Below, piece after piece: positions 34,901-48,773 of a stretch of 64,000 bases of DNA. How positions within the stretch are numbered: the first letter of the stretch is position 1; each line of letters begins with the position of its first letter. The translations under genes were made by a program, and so were the position numbers. The DNA comes from Pagrus major. Taxonomy: Eukaryota; Chordata; Actinopteri; Spariformes; Sparidae. The stretch spans positions 28,707,315 to 28,771,314 of the forward strand of contig NC_133232.1 in NCBI RefSeq assembly GCF_040436345.1, written 5' to 3'. Below the pieces are notes generated by a model that was not told the DNA's origin, did no database searches, and worked only from the letters and a program-made list of their open reading frames with translations.

Positions 34901-37900
34901 ACACTCAGAAAAAACGACTTAGTTTATCAGCCTTCAAATCAAGATTTAAGACTGATAGCGGTCCTCCTCCCTCCTTGTTTCAGATGGTGATTCCAGCCGA
35001 CCCGGAGGAAATGAGTCAGTTTCAGACGCAGTGTGTCGCTCAGTGTCAGTGTGCTGTGGACATCAGCCTGCCCCTGGCCTACATCCTGCTGCCCAGCAAA
35101 CAGGCCTTCCAGAGCATCTACAACAGGTACGTCAACAGAAGCACAAGTCTGGTGGGTGTCCACCAAGCTTACATCCTCCTGGTTTTCCCCAAAAAGGTGT
35201 TTTAAAGCTAAAGGATTTAATTGCGATAAACACATTACAGGGTCAAGTGTTACAGGATGCACTTTATCTGCCTTTAGTTTATTGCTTTTCTATTTTTATA
35301 TTGCTGGTGTCCTTGCTCCTGAGCTGTACTGTTATTAGTTATGTAAGAAATAACCTCTTCCAGCTTTGTTTTTTAAATTTTGAGTTGGTCTTATATCCTG
35401 GATCATAATTCATTTTCCTTATCCTACCCTTTGTCCAAAAGGATCAATAATGATCTGTTGATGTGGGAGCCTCCTCCTCCTTCGGCCAAAAGCCCCGACC
35501 ACAGCCGCCAGCACCACGACGAGTTCCAGCTGTGCAAGTCGGCCTTTAGACTGGGTGAGTTTGACTGTTTTGATGGAAAAATTTTAACATCGTGTAGATC
35601 TATTATCGACATAATAACAACTAGCCTTCCAAAACATCCCCTCTCTCTGCCACAGACTCTGATTCAGAAGAGGATGAGCCTCACTTCTACTTGGCCAGTG
35701 AATCTGCTGGAAGGTCTCAAAAGTCAGCTTCCCGCCCCAACCACAACCTCAGCCTCCTGTCCCTCACTGTGATTATCGGCAAAGGTCGCCTCCAGGCCAG
35801 AACAGACAGGAAGGTGAGCCATGTGGCTGCTAAACATATTATTAGAAGACCATGAGTTTAATGAGATAAAGACTGTGCGCTTACACCCATAATCAGCTTC
35901 ATCCAGAGCTGGAGACCTGAGACTTGAGACTTGGACTTGAACTTCGGTTGAGTAGTCAAAAAAAAATGACATTCTGTGTTTTTTCCTGAACGCTTTTCCT
36001 TGACTTTTAAGACATCATGAGGTCAAGGAAAGGTGTGAAGGTGATTTCAAAAGACGACCGTGGTGCTTCAAGGACTTTAGGACGGCATTATCTCCTTTCC
36101 TATTGCAAATGATGGTCCAGTGTGTGCAAAGGGAGATAAGAAAGAAGGCAGTGAAGCACCTTTCCATAGTGGTTGGAGAATTTGACCAGCTCTTATCATG
36201 GCTGCCGCCTAGATACTGTGGAGGAAGGAAACCTTTTGTCAGCTGTGAGATTCGACTTACTTGAAACTTGATGGTAAAAAGCAGAGGAGACTTGACTTGG
36301 TGAGCCATGAATACTAAGGAATGTAAGATATGAGTGTATTTTTGCCTTTTGGAGCTCTGCCAAACTGTCATCATAAATCATATCAGTGCCAGGATGCACA
36401 CAACATCGGCATTACTTAATGCACACTGTAGGTTGCAGCTGCTGGCACCAGAACAAAATGTACACAAGTAGCTTCCACATACCCTGTTTTAAAGAAGTGA
36501 GAGCGTGGATGATCGCCTACTGCATGAGGAATTTAAGATAAAATGTAGAATGATTAATTTTTTGTTTGTAAATGCTCCTACAAATAAATAATAAACCATC
36601 TTAACTGCTGAAAATACTGAAACATAACTGTCACCCATGGTAACAGTTCACGTGTCTTCTCAATACAACCAGGACACTGAACTTTTTGACACATCCAGAT
36701 GCTTTGATTCAGGATGTTAAATGACTTGTTTCCATTTAAAAATAATTATTAGTTGTGATTTTGGCTACTGTGGTAATGTAAGTTTTGTGTTAAGCATTAA
36801 TAGACCGGAAAACATGAAAGACTTGAGCCTTGACTTGGTTCAAAAGACTTAAATACAGCTCTGGGGGGGATCAATACACAAACCAAATCCATTTTTATCA
36901 AGTATTTTTTTGTTTTTCTTAACCATTTCCATTCATCTCATTGCTTCAGGAGGACCAGAGTCATGGGGAAATTGTGCTCGACCTGGAAGGGGGGAAGATA
37001 TTCAGTGTGGCGCAGCACCAGAACAATCCCAATCTCAATTTCCTGTGTCTGGAGAGCAGACGAGTGGAGCTCTACCATCAAGGTGCACATTGTCATGTTG
37101 TTGGCAAACGCTTATTTACAATATAATTCATGTTTTCCCCTTTTTTGATCATATTGAACAGATTTAAGTAGAAAATGTTAATGGTACTGTAAGTTCTCAG
37201 TCATCAAGCGAACAATTGCATGTTTTTGTCTTCTCCCCCCACACCACTACAGCTGTGGTGAAAGACTCCCCCATCCCACAGCGACTGGAGATGCCCAACT
37301 TCACTCCCCCAAAGCACTTGGACCCTACCATCTACCCCACAGAGGTTGGTGTGAGCAGTGTGAGTGGCAGGGAAGGAGAGCAACAGATGTTGTCCACAGC
37401 CATCAAAGTCACACTGGACCCAGAGAGGAGTGTCAAGGTACATCCTCCTCAAATGCCTGTTGTTTTTTTTTAGCTGGTGTAAGTTTAAAATTAAACGATG
37501 TTTGTTTCTGCTTCTCCTTTTAGGAGTTCCTGGTCGCCCTCCGACTTCAAGGTGCCACCATGCGACATTACATGACACAGACCAATCACAGCTGGCATGA
37601 GCAGGTGAGAAGCAGTACAAGGAAACAAAAGTCCTCTTACAGATCAGATCATAGATTCTTCACAATATCTACTTGTCTTTAAGAAAAAACATCCCTGCAC
37701 TTAAACTCAATTACAAGCAATGTGTTGTGCAATTCCAGTTGTATTTATAATTTAATTTCCAGGCATTTCAAGGTGTTTTATTCATTATTTACTAAATAAA
37801 AAATGTCAAGGGGAAACAGCAGAATGATTTTCAGCTCTCTTGGAGATAAATGTCAGATTAAAAGATTGGGTCCTTCAGAGTTTTCTCTCTCTAGACCAAC

Positions 37901-40900
37901 ATTTTTGACATTCCACGTTCATTCAGAAATGGACTTGTATGAATGTGGAGTATGAGGGAGTGAGATACCAGTTTCTCTAGTAGCAATAGTCAGAGTGCAG
38001 TGGAGTACTCTGAGGATGAGATGCAGCTGTCTTCCTCTTCATTATCCTGTTGCTATTTGGTCTTGAAACATTTTAGTAAACTACATAAACTGTGTTTTAT
38101 CCCCAGCTGCATCATTGGGTCGTGTTGTTGTAAATCACTGATGTAGCCAGTGGTTGCAAAAGTATTCAGATATCTCCTGTTGGGTAGTTTGAGTTATATT
38201 TTATCAGCTGTTTGAATGCAAAACATATGAATTTGTAAGTAAAGTGTACCTCAAGTTCTCAAATAATTGTAGTGGAGTGAAAAGTACAATATTTCCCTCT
38301 GTAATGATGTGGAGTAGAAGTAGAAAGTGGCTTGAAAAGAAAAGACTCAAGTAAAGTGCAAGTATCTAACATTTGTACTTAACTACAGTGCTTAGGTAAA
38401 TGTATTTAGTTACATTCCACCACTGGATGTAGATGTGGGTACAGAAAGTGGATACAGCAAATAAAAAATTCAATTGCAGTTAATGAGAAAATAACTGAAA
38501 GGTATTGGAAATTACAGACTGACGCAGAGCGCCTGAGAATCTTTCCATACAGAAAAATGAAATACAGCCAGAGAGCTGGAATCCGATAACTTGACCAGGA
38601 ACATTAAAGCATCTGTGCTGGTAGCGTCTTCTTTGCCACACAGATCCCACCAGTACTAAAACTGCAGCCCTGCCAAAAACAAAACCCACTTCTTTCCGTT
38701 CTTCCTCATTTCTTGCTCCCAGAGTTAATAAGTATATAGTATTACATTGTAGCTAGTAAAGTATGATTTAATGTGACAAATTGCATAACCAAGTAGACCT
38801 GCAGCCTCTGTTATTATGGCAGCAGTTGCAATTTGTTCTGTTTTATTTTCCAGTTAAACCAGTTGGCTTGTGCAGAAAAAATCAAAACCACACTCCAGAG
38901 TCCAATCAAATAAAGTGGATGAATTTAAAATGTTTGCCTATTTCCAGCTGAGTCTGTTTGTGTTTGTTTGTTACAGCTGGTCGACTTCCTGGATGTCATC
39001 GATGATCCCATTCTGGGATACACAGCACCTGCCGTCATCACTGTCCTCCACACACACCTCGCTACCTGTGCCGTCGACTACAGGTAATTATCTAAAAAAA
39101 AAAACTTGTTAAAATGTTAGTGAACATTATACCTTTCTTCCTTTTCACCCTTTTTCTGTTTTTCAGACCTCTGTATCTGCCACTGCGAGTGTTGTTCACA
39201 GCAGAGTCCTTCTCTCTGTCCAGTAATATCATTGTAGACACTGCCACCTTCCACCTCAGGTACAGTTCACAAACTCAACTTAAAGATTGCCCATTAAATA
39301 CAACATATATTGAAACATTTTACCCCCAAAATCAACAATATTATATATGTTAGAATCATTATCAGCACAATAAATATTTTGAGCTGTTGTTGACTCACAG
39401 GGTTGTAAGATCTTTGTGTATTTTGTGTTTCTTTTCCTGATCAGATTCATCCTGGATGACTCGGCTCTCTACCTCTCTGACAAATGTGAGACTGACACCG
39501 TGGACTTGAGGAGAGGTAAGACACATAATGAATATGTGTTCATGGCACAATGTAAAGGCTAAAGAATGATGATACCATCAGTGTTTAGATTGTTTCCTAG
39601 AAGCCTTACTTTCACTCAATTCTGTCTGCCACCGGGAGACCGAGTGTCTGACACCAGGAAAATAAAGGCTGGTCACAACCATATTCGCTTTTATGACTTC
39701 TTTATAGACTAAATTAATCCATAAACTTGCGCTTTTTCTCCTAATGTTTGCTTCTACTCCCCCTCCACCCCAATGCCAATATCTGCCATAGTTACTTGTT
39801 TGCGTGAAGCAACACTCAAACTACGTTATTACTTTCTTCCAAAGTGGCGTTAGTCATTTCTTCATGGATATTAAGAGGAAATTCAGCGTGTCCGGTGTTG
39901 TCTGTAGTTGCTAGGCTTGTGTGGAAAATAGCAAGAGATACTGCTGTCTTTGCAACAGTGGCACTAACAATAATATTGCTTGGGAACGCTGTGGGTGGAA
40001 AGTTGACAAGTTATCTGTTTCCAGTTTAATTTCACGTTCAGGAGAACAAAATATAATAATTCTCAACTCTTTTATGGACTTGTGTATTAGGATATGAATG
40101 ATAAACAGGATGGATGAACGTTTGTTAGCTGCGTTTACATGAACTTTATCCTTTGACTCTGTTAGACATGTTGCCTGCTACTTTAATCGAAGTGTTTTTA
40201 GTTTTTGTATCTTCATTATCCCAAAATAAGTGCTTAAAGGGAAATCATCTGACAATCATCAATGTCTTACATTAGGCCCAGTACAGTAGTCAATGTGACA
40301 TAAGATTCTTCTGCTAATATTACTGACTGATGTAATGCAGTAAAAACCTCCTTGTGTCTTTTTGTCACAGACTACGTGTGTGTTCTGGACATTGACCTTC
40401 TGGAGCTCGCCATCACCACATGGAAAGGCAGCGATACTGGCAAACTGGTGAGTGCTCGCCTTCTATTTACATACCTGTGTTTCCTTCACATTCACTCAGC
40501 AGCCTCGAAACACTGCAGCATTGAAATAATTACCCTTGCCAGAGAAAATTTCAGCGTAAACAAAACATTATAATTGAGTACAATTTCCTTCAGAAACCAC
40601 TAACGAGCACAGGTCCCATGTTTATAAATATTTGTGTTACCATTATGAAGTTTCAGTATAATAATAGCTTCAGAGGGCGGGTTAAGAACAGGATCACTTT
40701 TCAGTCGTACATGGAACCAAAACCATCAAAGCAAACGTAAACATGTCGTCCCTCGACAGTGATGCAACCATCCTTTTAGCCAATCAGCAATAAGGTATAA
40801 AAGTGTGAGAAAGGTCACTTTAAGTCCGTTATGTAACAATGTAGTAATGTTTTGTATCTCTGTTTGCATCGTCTAGTCTTTTCTTTTAAGGCATTTCTCT

Positions 40901-43900
40901 CTTCACTCAATGTTTAGAGTTCAGCTGGGTTTTTTGTTATATTTTGTATTTCTTTATTTTCTTTTTACCTTTTTTATTATCTAGATTTTAGTTTATTCTC
41001 CACAGTATAAAGGTTTGATTGATGATATTTGTTATTTGATGGAATTTAATTAATTCTCCTGTTATTCATTTAAATATTCTTCTTCCGTGTCCTCCCTTTG
41101 TTCTCCAGTCTCAGCCTCTCTTTGAGCTCCGTTGCTCCAACAATGTGGTTCACCTTCATACCTGTGCTGACTCCTGCGCTGCCCTGGTCAACATGCTGCA
41201 GTACCTGATCTCCCAGGGGGACCTGCACCCTCCGCCGCGTCATGCCTCACCCACCGAAATCGCTGGCCAGAAACTACCAGTAAGACGGACGTATTCGCTG
41301 GAGAGTTTAAATAACAAAGCTGAGAAAAGCATGTTGTTTGATATTGTGTTTCTGACTCAAGGAATATTGAATGCAGTGATGTTGCAGAACTGCTGACGAG
41401 ATCAGAACAGTGTCATATATGTTGAAGAGTGGTATAAAGGTGCCATAAAATTGTCTAATGTCTGTGTAATTTTCTGTCTTGTCAGCTGTCAGAAAGTCCT
41501 GCGTCTGTGCTGCCCTGCCCTCCTGCTGAAACCGCTGAGATCAACCAGTACGACCTGGCTGATGCCTTAATCGACACAGAGAAGAGCCAACGAGAAGAGA
41601 GCTTAGATCCAGGTACTGTTGAGTTTGCTATATCCCAACAGGATATAGTTGCCGTGAAACTCTGCAGTGAACTACATTTCGGAGGACTTTGACAGGGCGG
41701 AGGACTGTGAGCTGATTTATTTAAATTGGTTTCCGTAAAGGCTGCTGTAGTTTGACAGAAACAGAGGAGTGTATTATCACACCTAGATTGAATTAACTGA
41801 ATTTTACTTTAGCAAAGAAATAATACACGAAACTCAGCCCCTGGTTGCGCAGATTCAAATTAAACAATCATAACAATAAAATCTAATGTAAGAAAAATGA
41901 AGCAATTTATATCAGTATGCACTTGAGCTCAGAAGGTTGTAAGCTGCTGTGAAAAAGGGTGGAGTGTTTACATGATCTCATGTTGTCGTTGAAGATTTAC
42001 TAAACTGACTGGGTTCTGTGTTTGTCCAGGTTCACCCTCCATGCCTAGAGGCTCTCCTGTCTCTGTGTACCTGTTTCCTGGTGAAGCCCCAAAGCACAGA
42101 CCCGTCATCCTGCAGGGCGAGGACTCTGAGCTCGACGGACTGGTTGCCACAGCAACAGAGGCACAGGCAGATATGATGTCAGACGAGGGCTCCGAGGGCT
42201 CAACCGACAACGACGACTTTTGCATCTTGGAGGCTCCCGGCATGGGCATTCCTGTGAGTCTCTCTCTGATTTTGTTGTCATATGTCTGTTTTCTTCCCAG
42301 TTGCTCTGAATAAGTAAGTAATAAGTGGTCAGTTCCAACTCACTTTCAAGAAATTCTTGTCACTTCACTTTTAATGTGACCAAAATGATCCAAACATTGC
42401 TCTAAATAAACCTCTTAGCGATGAAACAAAAACTCTATTCATGCCATGGAAAAAAAACAAAAATTGGATCTCAACCTGCCTGAAAAAAACAAGGATGGTG
42501 GTCCCTGACCTACAGTACAAACCAAGTGTCTGTGATACAAAAGAAAATGCAACCACAAGTTAGAATAAACACATATTAAACTTAATTTGAAAATCAGAAT
42601 ATAAGCACTTAATATTCAATATTAAAAGCAAAAATAAACTATTGTTTTGACAACTACAACACATTCCCCTTTTCATAATTAATCTGTATGCTTACTCACA
42701 AAATGTCCACACATGGGATTTGTTACAGCCCAGGGACGGGGAGCCCGTGGTGACGGTGTTGTCCCAGGGGCCCATCAGGGTGAAGGACAGTCACTTCTCC
42801 AGACCTCGAGGCAGCTCAGACCTCCTCCGAGCCCCGAGCCGCTTCCCGGTGCCTCAGAGCAGGGTGGTGCTGCGGGAGATCTCTGTGGTCTGGCATCTCT
42901 ATGGGGGCAAGGACTTCGGTGGCAAACCCATGTCCATACATGCCCAGCATGCAAACAGGTAACACACAGAGCATACATCAATGGTCATAATAACTGTTCT
43001 CCTGCATGTGTTGCTTGTTCAGTTTTCTCTCATACTCCTCTCCCGATTGTTGCTCTCACTACCTCCGTCTTCCTCTCTCTACAGAGGTCGTTCAGCTCCT
43101 GCTGGTGTCCGAGGGTCTCCGTCTCGCTCCGTCACTTCCTCTCGTCCCCAGAACTCCTGGCGCTGGGCTGGAGGCAGCGGCCGTCAGCACACACTGCTGA
43201 TGGAGATCCAGCTCACCAAGGTAGGTAAAACTGAGACGTGAAACTGAGATTAGAAGTGGTTGTCAAGTGATGTATCTAAGTTTCTAATTTAAATTATGAA
43301 GTGATTTGACAATAAACTAACTTACATAATTTAGGCATCTGTGTATTTAACTATTAGACTAATGCATTTTTGGTTTTGCAGGGTTTTTTTTACCTTGATC
43401 CAGTTTCTTTTGTTTCATGTCAGCTGTAAATTTATGTTTGAAAAGACATTATAGGAATAGGTGAACACTTTGGGAAATATGTTAATTAGCTCTCTTGCTG
43501 AACAGATCAATAACACTCTTTTACCTCTATTTTATTACCTTTGGACAGAGCCAGGCTCTGCGTCCAGTCTTTAAGCTGAGCTAAGCTAAACAGCTGCTGA
43601 CTCCAAATATACATCATACAGATTTATAAGTGGTATTGAACTTCTCATTTAACTCTTGGCAAGGAAGCAAATAATAAATTTAAAAAAATGTCAAACTATC
43701 CCTTTAAATTCAACTTGAAACTAATTTTAAACCTGGTCAAACTCCCTCCCTTCCTGTCCTCTAGGTGTCCTTCCAGCATGAGTCCTACTCTGTGGCAGTA
43801 GCAGGACAGGATGGGGATGGGTCAATGGCACCTGGGGTCGGCGTCGGTCCCGGTGGCGAGCAGCCCCTCTCCAGGCAGGTGTTCATCGTCCAGGAGCTGG

Positions 43901-46807
43901 AGGTTCGAGATCGACTGGCCTCCTCACAAATCAACAAATTCCTCTACCTCTACACCAGCGAGAGCATGCCCCGCCGAGCCCACTCCAACATGGTGAGACA
44001 GCAGAGAGGCGGTGAGGCAGGGGATATTACCGTTTCATATGATATTGATTGTGTGATTTGTTGTTATAGCTGACGGTGAAGGCCCTGCAGGTGTGTCCAG
44101 AGTCTGGCCTTGGTGGTCCAGAGTGCTGCCTGAGGATCAGCCTGCTGCCGCTACGGCTTAACATCGACCAGGTAACTCCGACTCCTGAGACTGAATATTA
44201 ACAGAGAGTGTAATCCAGTATCATAGTGCATGACACCCCACAAATATGGCTTCAGATCTAGAGTAAAATTTTGGTTTCACTGTGTAGAAAAGAAAGTAAA
44301 TGACTCTGGCTCTCTTTTCAAAGCTGTTATGTGAGTGTTCAGCCATCTGAGAAGCAAACAACACAAACAAAACTGAATGTGGCAATCAGTAATTACCGTC
44401 CATACCAACGCCAGACTTGTATCATGTTGGAGGTGGCAGTTTAAAGTAGTTTACTCTACAAAATGAGCCATTACACATGTTACAGAAACATCTTTGTAGA
44501 ACATTGATCATTTGATACCATTCATTCTGACAGGCGCCAGTTCTCCCGTAACGTCTCCACATCTAACCAGCCTTTTATTTCTGTCTCCTCTCCAGGACGC
44601 ACTGTTTTTCCTGAAGGACTTTTTCAGTAATCTAGCTTCCTTTGTGAACCCTTACCTGCCTGTGGACCCTGCAACTGAAGGTGAGCTGCTGCTGATGTTT
44701 GTTTTTGTTTTATTTATATCGTAAGGACTTGGGTCAAAGACATAAAGGCATCAGGCATGATCTGATGACATGTAATTATCTATATTTCCCTCCATTATTT
44801 TCAGTGAAGGCAGACCCCTCCCAGAAGGCGTCTGAGGAGGCGGAGTCAGCTGCTGGTCTGGGACCTGATCTCACCGCTTCTGTTGAAACTACCTACAGCG
44901 AGCAGAGCTCCTCCTCTGCCGGCTCCACCTCCTCCTCCGACCAGCCGATTTACTTCCGGTATTAAAACACTAAGTCACCAGAGAGTATGACTCTGCTTTG
45001 ATGAACTATTGGCTAAAAAGATCAAATATGTTTGAAATAAAGGGTTTAAATCCTCATTGCCTCTCTTCCTCTGCTTTTTTCAGGGAGTTTCGTTTCACCT
45101 CTGAAGTGCCTATCTGGCTGGACTATCATGGCAAACATGTCGTCATTGAACAGGTGCGAGATCAGCTCATCTGTCATTCAGCCTCAGAAGGAAGGATTTC
45201 TTTGTATTTCATCAGGAATTTTCCAGGTTTACTGTATTTTCACACTCCCTCTCTCCTGCTCTTTGCTCACAGGGAACGTTTGCAGGGATTCTGATCGGTC
45301 TGGCCCAGCTAAACTGTTCTGAGTTGAAGCTGAAGAGGCTCTGCTGCAGACATGGGTAGATATACACACCTCCCTACCAACAATAGATCATCATGTTTAA
45401 AACCAGTTGAGTTTTCAGTTGCAAGTTTCTTCTCCAACACTTTCTAGCCTCCTTGGTGTGGACAAAGTGATCCAGTACGCCGTCACAGAGTGGCTGACAG
45501 ACATCAGGAAGAATCAGCTGCCGGGTATTCTGGGAGGTGTCGGGCCCATGCACTCGGTTGTCCAGCTGTGTGAGTTGATGCGGCTTGTTTCTGCTCCGAA
45601 CACACTGTGCCAGCTTAACATTTACATGTTCTCTATCCTGTTTTGTCTCTTGGTTCATTCCCTTTTCCCTTGTTTCTCCAGTCCACGGAGTGAGGGATCT
45701 GTTCTGGCTGCCCATAGAGCAGTACAGGAAGGATGGGCGCATTATCCGAGGTCTCCAGAGAGGGGCAGCGTCCTTTGGCACCTCCACAGCATCAGCTGCT
45801 CTGGAGCTCAGCAACAGGCTGGTGCAGGCCATACAGGTACTCAGTCTGTACAGCATTTTCAGTGCAGGTTATGACTGTGAATAAAGTTTATACAGGACTC
45901 TCAAGCACATTAAAGCATATCAAATTATTGACATTTTTATGTTGTGTCCATCTTTCAACATCTTTAGTTGATGCCTAAAACTCCATTCTCGATGTCTGTC
46001 TGCTTGTCTTTCAGGCCACAGCAGAGACTGTCTACGACATCCTGTCTCCAACTCCCCCCCTGAACCGCTTCGCCATCACAGAAGGCCGGGCCCCCACCAG
46101 CCGGCCTCGCAGGGCTGCTCAGCCCGCAGACCTCCGAGAAGGTGTGGCCAAGGCCTACGACACCGTCAGAGAGGTGCGTCATCAAACATACACCCTCAAA
46201 ATTGGTCAAAACATCTAGAGAACATCAATTAGTTGATCAACTGAGAAATTGATTTGCAAAGATATTATATCATAGATTAATTGTGCATTTTCTGGCTGAA
46301 ATGGCCAAAATTTGCTGCTTTTAGCCTCTCAAATTGAACAATTTCCTGCTTTTCTTAGTTTTTTCCGTGGTATTAAACTGGAAATGTTTGTCTTTTGAAC
46401 TTTTGGGACAAAAATGCAATCTAAATTCATCACAATGAGTCTGAGGCACTAGAGCAAACTACTAATCAAATTATAGACAGATTAACCCGGATTTATTTCA
46501 GTAGCCTGATTTCTTCTGTGCATTTAAATGTCTTCAAACACTAAATGACTTTTTACTCTCCATTCTCCAGGGAGTGATTGACACAGCTCAGACCTTGTGC
46601 GATGTAGCATCTCGCGGCCACGAACAGAAGGGTCTGCCCGGCGCTGTGGGCGGCGTCCTGCGGCAGATCCCGCCCACCGTGGTCCGACCTTTAATAGTGG
46701 CCTCTGAAGCCACCTCAAATCTGCTTGGTGGCATGCGGAACCAGATCAAACCAGACGCCCGGAAGGAGGATTTCCTCAAGTGGCGCACGGAGGAAGGCCA
46801 AGAATGA
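22518..46807 (+). CDS. atg2a: Autophagy-related protein 2 homologue A (ATG2A), lipid-transfer protein
   Basis: Bridges ER and phagophore and moves phospholipid for autophagosome growth; also acts at lipid droplets. Forty-two coding exons, about 2,022 residues (human ATG2A is 1,938): 22518-22688, 23089-23251, 23951-24100, 24274-24376, 26477-26621, 27263-27514, 27624-27723, 28211-28372, 29695-29825, 30172-30250, 30449-30698, 31253-31394, 31827-31925, 32559-32714, 33986-34259, 34521-34593, 34718-34892, 34984-35126, 35442-35554, 35656-35813, 36950-37082, 37253-37437, 37524-37604, 38977-39083, 39167-39259, 39445-39515, 40371-40447, 41109-41279, 41486-41612, 42030-42253, 42729-42958, 43085-43220, 43765-43992, 44070-44171, 44596-44680, 44805-44958, 45084-45153, 45273-45355, 45448-45569, 45682-45836, 46015-46173, 46571-46807. 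The N-terminus is chorein-like (MSRWLFPWSGSIKKRACRYL). The LC3-interacting motif DDFCIL is near residue 1425. The conserved C-terminal ATG-C region contains LPGILGGVGPMHSVVQL and ends at LGGMRNQI..KW. Exon 6 encodes an unusually long Glu/Asp tract (27308-27408). Confidence 0.97.
28463..28519. repeat. Short MITE remnant in atg2a intron 8
   Basis: GCGTAGCCAGAC (28463-28474) and GTCTGGCTGCGC (28508-28519) are inverted, 11 of 12 matching, around CTTTGTCCATGGCGCTGTAC. From memory this is a common fish MITE end. Confidence 0.6.
29649..29682. repeat. (GT)17 tract before the atg2a exon 9 acceptor
   Basis: The run ends 12 nt before the AG at 29693-29694 and occupies the place of the usual polypyrimidine tract. 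Confidence 0.95.
31141..31180. repeat. (CA)n tract in atg2a intron 11
   Basis: Imperfect CA run about 75 nt before the exon 12 acceptor. Confidence 0.9.
31937..31970. repeat. (CA)n tract after the atg2a exon 13 donor
   Basis: CA run starting about 12 nt after the donor at 31926. Confidence 0.9.
33268..33912. mobile_element. 645-bp inverted-repeat element in atg2a intron 14
   Basis: The left end GGGGCCTCATTACAGAAA and right end TTTCTTTAATGAGGCCCC are inverted repeats with one mismatch over 18 bp. No transposase frame, so non-autonomous. Superfamily unclear; I saw no clean target duplication. It carries an internal minisatellite. Confidence 0.75.
33592..33792. repeat. Minisatellite of about 30-bp units inside the intron 14 element
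   Basis: About seven diverged units built on TTAGCCTGTTGGAGAAGCTA followed by ACATCTATG; unit length 27-30 bp. Confidence 0.85.
35903..36868. repeat. Possible non-autonomous element in atg2a intron 20
   Basis: CCAGAGCTG near 35903 and CAGCTCTGG near 36860 are short inverted ends. ACTTGAGACTTGGACTTGAA near the left end recurs in altered form (GACTTGAGCCTTGACTTGG) near the right. No target duplication seen. Confidence 0.35.
38262..38430. repeat. hAT-like AAGTACA-family fragment in atg2a intron 23
   Basis: GTGGAGTGAAAAGTACAATA, GACTCAAGTAAAGTGCAAGTA and TACATTCCACCACTGG match the family in reverse orientation. Confidence 0.6.
43430..43705. repeat. Dispersed repeat in atg2a intron 32
   Basis: GGAAATATGTTAATTAGCTC, TTTGGACAGAGCCAGGCTC and GTCTTTAAGCTGAGCTAAGC are motifs I recall as a widespread teleost repeat. 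Related pieces occur near 55369-55460 and 56850-56925. Confidence 0.5.
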
Positions 46808-46850
46808 TGACGGCTTTTTTTTGTTTTGTTTTGTCTGTGTCAGAGAGAAA

Positions 46851-46909
<59 letters not shown>

Positions 46910-48530
46910 TGAGATCATGATTCGGGAAAGTCTCAGCTAAGGGAGCGAATGTTTATTTGCATGTGTGTACGGACTAATGAGAGTCAGTGTGTGCTCCAAT
47001 GCAAAAACAACGCAATGACTAACGACTACTGCAGTTACTGACACTCAGTGTTTAATGTGGCTCCATCATTCATGGACTGAACCAGATTTAGTCATTCTGC
47101 GCTCTCCTCATATATCCTTTCCTCAGTCATACACTATTCTGCAGATTCTCCTTAATGTCTGTTTTAACATATCATCGTCAATCTCAACTTTTCATTCGTT
47201 TTCAATCTGACCACTGGCAGGTGGGATTATCACTCTCAAGGTTTCCTTGTTCACAGATTGTGGGCACTTCATGTACTCTGAATTGAGCTGCTTGAAACTG
47301 TTTGTATTCTAATTTAAAGATTTCTGGCACAATTTTACCTTTTTCCAAGGTGCACGGACAAAAAGAGAAATGATTAATAGTTTAAGTGTTATTTTGAGAC
47401 CAATGTGTTTCAGCTTTTTGTCGACTATTTCATGAAACTTTCAAGTAGGTGAACTTATGGCAGAAATCCTTGCTGTGTTTGTCTCCTTATTCACTAGTTG
47501 TGAAAAGCATCACCACAAAGGGTTTCCAGCTGATTAATTAAGATATCAGTTCACCTTTTTTTAGATGCAATGTGTGATGAAGCGCTTCAGTCTACTTGAT
47601 GTCCATTCAGGCTAACAGTGGAGACAGCGAGAATATTTTTAATGAAGTGTCCTTTGCTAACACCCTCCAGATGTTGGCAGAAGGTTTTCACCCCAAAACA
47701 CAATGTCATTGTCTCAGCTTCGGCCCCTCCATGCACCCGCTTCTCTCAGTGCTGTTATTCGTGCCATAAACCTTGCAGAGTGCCCTTTTTAAGTAGTTTG
47801 TGTTGCCTTCCTCAATCCTGCCCCCCGCCCTTCTACAAGTATAACACGCACTGGCTGGTACTGATACACACCTGACTGACGGACACGTTTCCTGACTGAA
47901 CAGAGACAGTGAATCACATGAAGCCTCTAAACTCTGTAGCACATTTGATTCTGTTCAAGCTTCGCAAAGTCAAGTTGGACTTCAGTCGTCTGAAACTCGC
48001 GGTAAACTGTCCGGATGTCAGCCAGTTGTTCTTCTACCTGCAGCTCATTTGTGCTTCTCAGTTAGAGACTCGGATCTGAACGAACCTGCTCTGTCTTCAG
48101 AATTGCTTCGCCCACTTCTTTAGTTGCCTTCCTGCATTTTTATGTTTCTTTATTTGTTTTTTTATTTCGACAGAACATAAGTATTGTCATACTCGTTTTC
48201 AAAGTAAGAGTTAAGAGGATATGAATCTGGTGACAATGGAGGATGAAAAATTGGGGGTTTTGTGGTTTAAAAAAGTTTTACATTTTTATCTTTTTTGTTT
48301 AATAAGTGTAAGGGATATCTGTCCCTCTGTGCGCGCTCGCGTGTGTGTGTGTATACGTGTGTGTGAATGATGGTGTGTTTGTGTGCGTGCATGATGCATG
48401 TCTGTGAGGTTGACAGGTTGATGCTTGTTAATCCTCTTGTGTGTAATTACTATTTACTATATCATAAACTGTATGAATGACCTGTATAATACAAAGACAA
48501 GGAGTATACAAAATTAATACAAAAAATAAA
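46808..48530 (+). other. atg2a: atg2a 3' UTR
   Basis: About 1.7 kb without coding content, beginning with a (GT)n run at 46853-46907 (about 27 units). It probably ends at AATAAA 48525-48530. A second GT-rich stretch lies near 48330-48400. Confidence 0.6.
46853..46907. repeat. (GT)27 microsatellite in the atg2a 3' UTR
   Basis: Uninterrupted GT run about 45 nt after the stop codon. Confidence 0.97.
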
Positions 48531-48773
48531 AAATTTGAGTATAAAAACTGAAGCGTGTCTTTGCCTGATATTTGTGCTGCTGATCGATGCCAGTATTTCA
48601 TTGTGGTTAGTGAAGGAATGTAATTAAGTACATTTACTCAAGTACTCAACTGCAGTATAGTTTTGTGGCACTTGAACTTTACTTGATGTTATGTTACACA
48701 ATACTTATGTTACATTTTAGAGGCAAACACTGATTTTGTTGCATTAGTATTATTAAGGAGCTATAGTTACTAG

